A stretch of 64,000 bases of DNA from Alteribacillus sp041949975 (GTDB taxonomy: Bacteria > Bacillota > Bacilli > Bacillales > Marinococcaceae). The first letter of the stretch is position 1; every line of letters starts with the position of its first letter. This document shows positions 18,601-24,921 of the stretch, in pieces. Made by a program: the position numbers and the translations under genes. A model generated the notes under the pieces. It was not told where the DNA came from, searched no databases, and saw nothing but the letters and a program-made list of their open reading frames with translations. The stretch is from the NCBI RefSeq assembly GCF_041949975.1, contig NZ_JBHFQG010000002.1, forward strand, positions 62,001-126,000, in the 5' to 3' direction.

Positions 18601-18837
18601 ATTATCCGGGAAGGCAAAGCACAATTTGTTATTAATACGCTCACCAAGGGCAAACAGCCTGCACGGGATGGATTCCGGATCAGACGGGAAGCCGTCGAAA
18701 ACGAAGTGGTTTGTATGACGTCTATTGATACAGCCGATGCGTTATTAAAAGTACTAGAAATGATCACTTTTTCTGCAGAAGCGATGCCTGCCATGGAAAA
18801 AAGAGAAGCGGTTCGAGCGAACGGGGTGACAGTGTGA
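15613..18837 (+). CDS. carB: Carbamoyl phosphate synthase large subunit
   Basis: 1074-residue synthetase that makes carbamoyl phosphate from bicarbonate, ammonia and two ATP. Two homologous ATP-grasp halves: the first begins [23 protein letters not shown] (residues 7-29), the second [20 protein letters not shown] (from ~556). Each has its metal-binding [10 protein letters not shown] / [12 protein letters not shown]. The C-terminal ~140 residues are the MGS-like regulatory domain ([18 protein letters not shown]). Full length for the family (~1070). AGGAGAGAGG precedes ATG 15613. Last codons overlap pyrK by 4 nt. Confidence 0.98.
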   Translation: [1074 protein letters not shown]

Positions 18838-19610
18838 GAAAAGAAGATATGATCGTGCGCTCCAATAAAGAAATTGCCGAGAATATTTTTGAAATGACCC
18901 TTCAGGGAGAAATGGTAAAGGAGATAACCGCACCGGGGCAGTTTCTTCATATAAAACCATCGAATCAGTCCACGCCTTTACTTCGGCGCCCGATCAGCAT
19001 TTGTGCTCACAACAAGCAAAATAACGAGCTGACGATTATTTATCGAACAGAAGGCGAAGGAACGAATCTTTTCTCACAACGCAAGCAAAATGATTCCGTG
19101 GATGTTCTTGGTCCGCTCGGCAACGGCTTTTCTTTGGAAGAAGCCGAGCAAGGTGAAACAGCATTAATTGTCGGCGGAGGGGTCGGCGTTCCTCCGCTTT
19201 ACTCCCTGGCTCTTTCGCTTGCTGAAAAAGGAGTAAAGGTTGTTACAGTGCTCGGTTTTGCTGACGCTGCTTCTGTCTTTTATGAAGAAAAATTTAAAGA
19301 AACGGGCGATGTATATGTGAGCACCATGGATGGAAGTGCCGGACATAAAGGTCTTGTCACCGATGTAATAGATAGAGAATCATTACGTTTTGACCGGTTA
19401 TATGCCTGCGGCCCAATACCTATGTTAAAAGCACTAGAAGATGAATATCCAAACGCGGCAGGGAGCCTTTCCCTCGAGGAGAGAATGGGATGCGGTATCG
19501 GTGCTTGCTTTGCCTGTGTCTGCCATACACAAAATGACCCTAACGGAAGTGAATACCGGAAAGTCTGCAGTGACGGCCCTGTATTTCCATGGAGAGAGGT
19601 GGTACTATGA
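18834..19610 (+). CDS. pyrK: Dihydroorotate dehydrogenase B, electron-transfer subunit PyrK
   Basis: 258-residue FAD and [2Fe-2S] protein that passes electrons from PyrD to NAD+. The FAD-binding domain has TPLLRRPISI (RxxS-type). The NAD domain shows LIVGGGVGVPPLYSLA and YACGPIPMLKAL. Four cluster cysteines are in GCGIGACFACVCHT and VCSDGPVF at the C-terminus. Start is GTG 18834, overlapping the carB stop (GTGA), without a strong ribosome binding site of its own, so translation is probably coupled. It pairs with pyrD directly downstream to form the heterotetrameric class 1B enzyme. Confidence 0.96.
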   Translation: MRKEDMIVRSNKEIAENIFEMTLQGEMVKEITAPGQFLHIKPSNQSTPLLRRPISICAHNKQNNELTIIYRTEGEGTNLFSQRKQNDSVDVLGPLGNGFSLEEAEQGETALIVGGGVGVPPLYSLALSLAEKGVKVVTVLGFADAASVFYEEKFKETGDVYVSTMDGSAGHKGLVTDVIDRESLRFDRLYACGPIPMLKALEDEYPNAAGSLSLEERMGCGIGACFACVCHTQNDPNGSEYRKVCSDGPVFPWREVVL

Positions 19611-20521
19611 CTCAGCTTCAAACAAACCTACCCGGATTACCTATGAATAATCCAATCATGCCTGCATCTGGCTGTTTTGGATTTGGAGAAGAGTTTGCCA
19701 AATTATATGACTTAAACCAACTTGGAGCTATTGCGTTAAAAGCAACAACCAATCATCCAAGGTTTGGTAATGAGACACCAAGAGTTGCGGAAACACCAGC
19801 TGGAATGTTGAATGCAATCGGTCTGCAAAACCCGGGCCTTGAAAAAGTGATGGAAAAATTAAGTTGGCTCGAAACGTATGACACGCCCCTGCTTGCAAAT
19901 ATTGCCGGAACAACAATGGAAGATTATGAGGAAGTAGCAGCTGAATTGTCTGCAACAAACCAGGTAGGGGCTTTAGAGCTGAATATTTCTTGTCCGAACG
20001 TAAACGAAGGCGGGATAGCTTTTGGAACAGATCCTGATCTGGCAGCCGAACTAACAAGACGGGTCAAAAAGGTATCCTCCTGCCCTGTTTATGTCAAGCT
20101 TTCTCCAAATGTTATGGATATCACTGTGGTGGCAAAAGCAGTAGAACAAGCCGGCGCCGATGGTTTATCAATGATTAATACTTTGTCGGGGATGAAAATT
20201 GATATACAATCAGGCAAACCGCTGCTCGCAAATGAAACCGGCGGTCTATCGGGACCGGCTATTAAGCCAATTGCCATTCGGATGATTCATGAAGTTCGAA
20301 AGCAGACAGAACTACCTATTATCGGAATGGGTGGTATTTCTACACTCGATGATGTGATTGAATTTATAATGGCTGGTGCGGATGTGGTGGCTGTTGGAAC
20401 AGCTAACTTTACGAACCCATTTATTTGTCCCGAACTTATTCGCGAACTAGAAGATTGGGTTCATGCGAAAGGATTGGAAAATGTCCAGGATCTCCGAAAA
20501 AAAGGAGTGAGATCCCTGTGA
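19607..20521 (+). CDS. pyrD: Dihydroorotate dehydrogenase B, catalytic subunit PyrD
   Basis: 304-residue FMN enzyme oxidising dihydroorotate to orotate. The class 1B catalytic base is the Cys in LELNISCPNVNEGG (residues ~128-141). FMN/substrate motifs are IMPASGCFGFGEEFAK, VYVKLSPNV, NTLSGMKID and IIGMGGISTLDD. Start ATG 19607 overlaps the pyrK stop (ATGA) and has AGAGGTGG upstream; an in-frame ATG at 19589 lies before that site and is rejected. The presence of PyrK confirms the NAD-linked 1B type. Confidence 0.97.
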   Translation: MTQLQTNLPGLPMNNPIMPASGCFGFGEEFAKLYDLNQLGAIALKATTNHPRFGNETPRVAETPAGMLNAIGLQNPGLEKVMEKLSWLETYDTPLLANIAGTTMEDYEEVAAELSATNQVGALELNISCPNVNEGGIAFGTDPDLAAELTRRVKKVSSCPVYVKLSPNVMDITVVAKAVEQAGADGLSMINTLSGMKIDIQSGKPLLANETGGLSGPAIKPIAIRMIHEVRKQTELPIIGMGGISTLDDVIEFIMAGADVVAVGTANFTNPFICPELIRELEDWVHAKGLENVQDLRKKGVRSL

Positions 20522-21228
20522 ATAAACCATTAATTATAGCAATGGATTTTGCAGACAAGCAAACAGCAAATGCGTTTTTATCTTCCTTCGAAAATGAAAA
20601 ACTATTTCTCAAAGTGGGCATGGAATTATTTTACCGTGAAGGACCGGCATTGGTAGAAAAGTGGAAGGCAGCAGGTCACCAATTGTTCTTAGACCTTAAA
20701 CTTCATGATATTCCGAACACCGTAAAAGCGGCAGCCAGGCAACTTGCTTCTTTACAAGTTGATTTAATTACAGTACATGCTGCAGGTGGTATAAAGATGA
20801 TGGAAGCAGCTAAAGAAGGATTATCGGAAGGAGCTCTATCAAAAACTCCTGATTGCATAGCTGTTACCCAGCTGACCAGTACATCAGAGAAGATGATGAA
20901 ACACGAACTAGCTATTGAAAAAACACTAAAAGATACTGTCATTCATTATGCAAACAATGCCAAACAGGCGGGACTTCAAGGTGTTGTTTGTTCAGCACTA
21001 GAAGCGCCGTTTATTAAGCAGCAGGTAGGATCCGATTTTTCTGCGGTCACACCTGGCATCCGGCTTTCAAACAATAAGTCAAATGATCAACAACGGGTGG
21101 TAACACCGCAGGAAGCAAGGGAGCTTGGAAGTGATGCCATTGTTGTAGGAAGAAGCATCACACGTGCTGCTGAAAACCCGTACCAGCAATATATAGAAAT
21201 AAAAAAGCAGTGGGGGAATGAAGCATGA
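20518..21228 (+). CDS. pyrF: Orotidine 5'-phosphate decarboxylase
   Basis: 236-residue TIM-barrel enzyme that converts OMP to UMP. The catalytic Lys-Asp-Lys-Asp network is in FLDLKLHDIPNTV (residues ~59-71). Other signatures are IAMDFADKQTA at the N-terminus and VTPGIRL with VVGRSITRA at the C-terminus for phosphate binding. Start GTG 20518 overlaps the pyrD stop (GTGA) and follows AAAGGAG. Ends in a 4-nt overlap with pyrE. Confidence 0.97.
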   Translation: MNKPLIIAMDFADKQTANAFLSSFENEKLFLKVGMELFYREGPALVEKWKAAGHQLFLDLKLHDIPNTVKAAARQLASLQVDLITVHAAGGIKMMEAAKEGLSEGALSKTPDCIAVTQLTSTSEKMMKHELAIEKTLKDTVIHYANNAKQAGLQGVVCSALEAPFIKQQVGSDFSAVTPGIRLSNNKSNDQQRVVTPQEARELGSDAIVVGRSITRAAENPYQQYIEIKKQWGNEA

Positions 21229-21872
21229 AACAATGGTTAGCTCAAGAATTATTAAAAATAGAAGCAGTCAGTTTAAAACCAGATAACCCATTCACCTGGT
21301 CATCAGGAATTAAATCACCGATATACTGCGATAACAGACTTACCTTATCCTACCCTGCGCTTCGTCAAAGCATTGCAGAAGGGTTAAAGACATTGATTGA
21401 AACAAAATATCCGGATGCAGACGTTATCGTAGGTACGGCCACTGCCGGAATCCCTCACGCTGCACTGGTTGCTGATAAGATGGAGCTTCCGATGATTTAT
21501 GTTCGCAGTTCATCCAAATCACATGGAAAAGGAAATCAAATCGAGGGTGTGTTAAAAGAAGGTGCGAAAGCAGTAATCGTGGAGGATCTTATTTCAACAG
21601 GTGGAAGTGTTATTAAGGTCCAGGAAGCATTACAGGCTTATAATGCAGATGTACTCGGAACGGCTGCTATTTTTACGTACGGGCTGCAAAAAGGAGTAGA
21701 CATGCTGAAAGACGCTGACTTAAAGGCCGAGACTCTTACAGACTATAATACCCTTCTTGAAACTGCCCTCAAGGATAACTATATAACAGAACAGCAATTT
21801 AGAAGATTAGAGATGTGGAAGAAGGATCCGGAAAGCAGAAAGTGGCTTGAAACAACCATACACGTCAAGTAA
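21225..21872 (+). CDS. pyrE: Orotate phosphoribosyltransferase
   Basis: 215-residue enzyme that makes OMP from orotate and PRPP. The PRPP loop is AVIVEDLISTGGSVIKVQEA (residues ~111-130). N-terminal FTWSSGIKSPIYCDNR and VGTATAGIPHAALVADK are typical of OPRTase. ATGA overlap with pyrF; AGTGGGGGAATG precedes it. Last gene of the operon, followed by a terminator at 21896. Confidence 0.97.
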   Translation: MKQWLAQELLKIEAVSLKPDNPFTWSSGIKSPIYCDNRLTLSYPALRQSIAEGLKTLIETKYPDADVIVGTATAGIPHAALVADKMELPMIYVRSSSKSHGKGNQIEGVLKEGAKAVIVEDLISTGGSVIKVQEALQAYNADVLGTAAIFTYGLQKGVDMLKDADLKAETLTDYNTLLETALKDNYITEQQFRRLEMWKKDPESRKWLETTIHVK

Positions 21873-21895
21873 TTAGAGGATTCAGTTATTTCATC

Positions 21896-21930
21896 AGGGT
21901 GTGATTTTTGTCTTCACACTCTATTTTTTA
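21896..21930 (+). terminator. Terminator of the pyr operon
   Basis: AGGGTGTGA at 21896-21904 pairs with TCACACTCT at 21914-21922 (one G-T), followed by ATTTTTTA. The remaining sequence to 22122 is AT-rich and holds only the ribosome binding site of the next gene. Confidence 0.75.
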
Positions 21931-22122
21931 TATGTGCAACCCCGTTCCCAGTCATTGAATTTTTTTCCTTTATGGTATAAGGTGAAAGAAACAACCGTAT
22001 TATCAGTAATCTTGCATTTTTCTTCAATTATTATTCCATTCAGCTGTAATAAATTCAGTCGTCACTTCCTTCATACTGTAATGTTATTTGTAAAGTAAAA
22101 CATAATCGTAAGGAGATAAACC

Positions 22123-22782
22123 ATGCGGAAAATGACAGGAAAAGAATTTAGTGAACAAGTAGAATTTTTTGATACTGTGGCGCAAACGAACTGGCTGTCA
22201 GGTCTTCACCAAGCATTGAAAGATAAAAGCGGAACCTGGGAGAAAAAAGACGTACTCGATGTTGGCTGCGGTACAGGAAGGTTATTATTGAAAGGTGCAA
22301 AAGAAGCAGCTTCCCTTACTGGTATAGACTTATCAGAAGGAATGATAAAAAAAGCGAGAAAGCTGGAAGCTTTGCAGCCTGGGAAAGCTTCGACCACTTT
22401 TATAGTGGGAGACGCATACGCTCTTCCTTTTGTGGACCGCACCTTTGATATCAGCATTTCGACGCTGGTTATGTTTTTATTACCAGAGCCGGAGAAAGGA
22501 ATAAAAGAAATGGCGAGGGTGACGAAGTCAAATGGGATTAGCATATTGCTTAATCCTACTCCTAAAATGGACCCTGTTGCCGCAGAAGAGTATGCAAACG
22601 CCCAAGCTTTAGAGGGGTTTGAAAAAGAATCCTTTCTCAAATGGTCGAATGTTTCACCAAGAAGGCACCGATTTGAAAGTGGACAGTTAAGTGAACTTTT
22701 ATATGAGCATGGTGCCAGTTATATACACCAAGAAAAAGCTCTCGGAGATCTTGCTCTTTTGACAAAAATCGTTTGGAACTAA
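22123..22782 (+). CDS. Class I SAM-dependent methyltransferase, substrate unknown
   Basis: 219 residues. SAM-binding motif I is VLDVGCGTGRLLLKG (residues 44-58), followed by the acidic end of strand 2, LTGIDLS, and post-motif regions VGDAYALPF and ISTLVMFLLPEPEKGIKEMARV. This is the general Methyltransf_11/25 layout seen in UbiE-like and small-molecule methyltransferases; nothing shows the substrate. ATG 22123 follows AAGGAG. It stands alone between the pyr terminator and the convergent rqcH. In B. subtilis I recall a sulphate-assimilation (cysH) operon at this position, so this is a lineage-specific insertion or replacement. Confidence 0.8.
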   Translation: MRKMTGKEFSEQVEFFDTVAQTNWLSGLHQALKDKSGTWEKKDVLDVGCGTGRLLLKGAKEAASLTGIDLSEGMIKKARKLEALQPGKASTTFIVGDAYALPFVDRTFDISISTLVMFLLPEPEKGIKEMARVTKSNGISILLNPTPKMDPVAAEEYANAQALEGFEKESFLKWSNVSPRRHRFESGQLSELLYEHGASYIHQEKALGDLALLTKIVWN

Positions 22783-22788
22783 GAAATA

Positions 22789-23010
22789 AGGGGTCCAAGA
22801 GTGTCTTGGACCCCGTTCTTCGAATATTTCCCCTGGACCAGTCATCAAACGAGTCTCTTGGCTCCCATTCATCGAAAATAATGACAGTGCAGGTCACTAA
22901 TCGTGCCTCTTGGTCCCCGCCCAATGTATAAATCCTTTGCTTTGGTTACCAAGGGTGTCCCTTGGTGACCGTTTATCCTTTCTTGCACTTGTTTTAGTCA
23001 TCAAGCCTCT
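22789..23010. repeat. Degenerate 52-bp tandem repeat, about 4.3 copies
   Basis: Units begin at 22789, 22841, 22893, 22945 and 22997 (partial), exactly 52 bp apart. The conserved left part reads GTCATCAAACGAGTCTCTTGG, GTCACTAATCGTGCCTCTTGG and GTTACCAAGGGTGTCCCTTGG in units 2-4, each followed by a C-rich stretch; the right parts diverge. Units 1 and 4 form near-perfect hairpins around GTG (TCCAAGA/TCTTGGA at 22794-22810; ACCAAGGG/CCCTTGGT at 22948-22966). It fills the gap between two convergent genes. The hairpins may stop transcription from either side, but no T-run follows. Confidence 0.75.
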
Positions 23011-23049
23011 TATGAGAAGAATACTGTCTTTCTTTTAAAAGAAATCGGT

Positions 23050-24768
23050 TTAATTTCTGGAAGCCCGCAGCTTTAAAACCAAATCCTCATCCGGTGTCAC
23101 AAAGACCGTAGACTGCTGTTCATAGGTGACAAAGCCGGGTTTTGCACCGTTCGGTTTGCGGACATGCTTTATTTTTGTATAGTCTACCGGAACAGAAGCA
23201 GAGTCTTTTGCTTTAGAATAGTACGCTGCGATATTGGCTGCTTCTAGGAGAGTTTGTTCGCTAAACGATTCTCCTCGAATGACGACATGAGAGCCGGGAA
23301 TATCTTTTGTATGCAGCCACGTATCTTCTTTATGAGCGACCCGGTTGGTAAGGTACTCATTTTGTTTGTTGTTCTTTCCTACCAATATTTCGGTGCCGTC
23401 GCTGGAAACATATTTTTCGAGCACTGGCTTTACTGGCTTATTCTTTTTCCTGCCTTTGCCAGGCCTTTTTTTCACATACCCTTGTTCGGATAATTCTTCG
23501 CGGATTTCATCAATATCAGACGGAGAAGCAGACTCCAGCTGCTGGATTAGTTGTTCTAAGTAAGTCATTTCTTCCTCGGTCTGTCTGATTTGTTCTTTTC
23601 CCATTTCAAGAGATGTTTTGGCTTTATTATATTTACGGAAAAAAGACTGGGCATTTTCTGAAGGAGTCTTCTCAGGGTCAAGCGGAATCATGATCGTACC
23701 GCCGTTTTCATCATAATAATCTATTACCTCAATTTCTTTTTCTCCGCCTTTGATCAAGTGCAGATTTGCGGTAAGCAGTTCTCCAAATTTTTGAGCTTCA
23801 TGTGCTTTTTCTGCTTGCTGTACTGTTTTTTCAAGTTTTTTAATCTTTTTCTTATTTTTTTGCCATTCGTTTCGTAATAGTCGTTCTAAGTCATGGGCCT
23901 GCTGTTTTACCCGGTCCCTTTCAGCTTTGCCGGAATGAAAGCGGTCAAGCAGCTCACTGACAGAATCAAATTTTTTCGCGCGGCCTTTTATATGAGTTAA
24001 CTCTATGACTGAATAAAATTCTTTATCATTTGTTGCTGCTATTTGGGGGTAGTAGCTATGCTCTTTCACATCATTCATTATCTCTAAAAATGAAGCAGCA
24101 ATGTTTTCAGCGCTTCCCAAACCGGCCCGGTGTACGATTTCCTTTGTTGTTTGCGGCGAAAGACCAGTGAATGCTTGAACAAGCTGTCGGTCGATTTTTC
24201 CCTGGTTCGTATCTAATTTACGAAGCACGTCCTCCTTATCTACTTCTAATGGATTGGCTTTATGCTGCTGAGGAGGTCCTACATATTCTCTTCCGGGTAA
24301 TATCGTTCGATGCCGGTTCACGGATGGAGGCAAATGTTTCATGCTGTCTAAAATTTGGTTGGTTTCTTTATCGACGAGCAAAACATTGCTGTGTTTCCCC
24401 ATAATTTCTATAATCAGGTACTTAATCGATACATCTCCGATTTCATTTTTTCCTTCAATTACTAACGTGACGATACGCTCCATTCCATCTTGCTTTATTT
24501 CCCTGATAAAGCCGCCTTCTATGTGCTTGCGAAGCAGCATGCAGAACATAGGCGGCTCGGGAGGATTATCAAAGGAAGCATTCGTTAAATTCATTCGTGA
24601 AAAACTGGGGTTTGCTGATATAAGGAGCTGGTGATTTTTCCGGTTGGCTCGAATCGTTAAAAGAAGATCCATTTTATAAGGTTGTTTGATTTTCGTTACT
24701 CTGCCGTTTAATAAGTGCTGTTCACATTCATGGATGACAGCTCGTGTCATAATTCCGTCAAAAGACAT
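23050..24768 (-). CDS. rqcH: NFACT protein RqcH (Rqc2 homologue), ribosome quality control
   Basis: 572-residue protein that binds stalled 50S-peptidyl-tRNA complexes and recruits tRNA-Ala to add C-terminal alanine tails; formerly annotated as fibronectin-binding protein (FbpA/YloA). Domains: NFACT-N at about 1-180 (EPPMFCMLLRKHIEGGF), HhH region with LVQAFTGLSPQTTKEIVHRAGL, a coiled coil (about 280-430), and NFACT-R with EILVGKNNKQNEYLTNRVA and DTWLHTKDIPGSHVVIR. At residues 97-98 it has Glu-Arg, where I recall Asp97-Arg98 in B. subtilis RqcH. Only large - strand gene of the window; an extended -10 promoter lies at 24853-24881. Confidence 0.96.
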   Translation of the reverse strand: MSFDGIMTRAVIHECEQHLLNGRVTKIKQPYKMDLLLTIRANRKNHQLLISANPSFSRMNLTNASFDNPPEPPMFCMLLRKHIEGGFIREIKQDGMERIVTLVIEGKNEIGDVSIKYLIIEIMGKHSNVLLVDKETNQILDSMKHLPPSVNRHRTILPGREYVGPPQQHKANPLEVDKEDVLRKLDTNQGKIDRQLVQAFTGLSPQTTKEIVHRAGLGSAENIAASFLEIMNDVKEHSYYPQIAATNDKEFYSVIELTHIKGRAKKFDSVSELLDRFHSGKAERDRVKQQAHDLERLLRNEWQKNKKKIKKLEKTVQQAEKAHEAQKFGELLTANLHLIKGGEKEIEVIDYYDENGGTIMIPLDPEKTPSENAQSFFRKYNKAKTSLEMGKEQIRQTEEEMTYLEQLIQQLESASPSDIDEIREELSEQGYVKKRPGKGRKKNKPVKPVLEKYVSSDGTEILVGKNNKQNEYLTNRVAHKEDTWLHTKDIPGSHVVIRGESFSEQTLLEAANIAAYYSKAKDSASVPVDYTKIKHVRKPNGAKPGFVTYEQQSTVFVTPDEDLVLKLRASRN

Positions 24769-24852
24769 ATGTGTAGTACATCCTCTCTATTGCTGTAAAA
24801 CATTTCTTTCAATCAATATAGCCAGGGGCCCTCACTTTTGCTTTTCTTAATA

Positions 24853-24881
24853 AGTATAGCATGAATTGCGGCTTGTCTGAA
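24853..24881 (-). promoter_or_regulatory. Probable SigA promoter of rqcH
   Basis: On the - strand: TTCAGA (24876-24881), 17-nt spacer, TATACT (24853-24858), with TGC immediately before the -10 as an extended element. It lies 85 nt upstream of the rqcH start in the divergent gap with the Ca2+ ATPase gene. Confidence 0.55.
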
Positions 24882-24921
24882 TATGATGTGATGATACGTT
24901 TAACCAGGGGTGAGGGATGGA

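Noticed and set aside
22789..23010. CRISPR array
   Set aside because: Units are 52 bp with diverged sequence throughout; there are no identical repeats separated by unique spacers and no cas genes nearby.
24910..24921. GTG start for the Ca2+ ATPase gene
   Set aside because: The codon lies within the GGGGTGAGGG binding site for ATG 24922.
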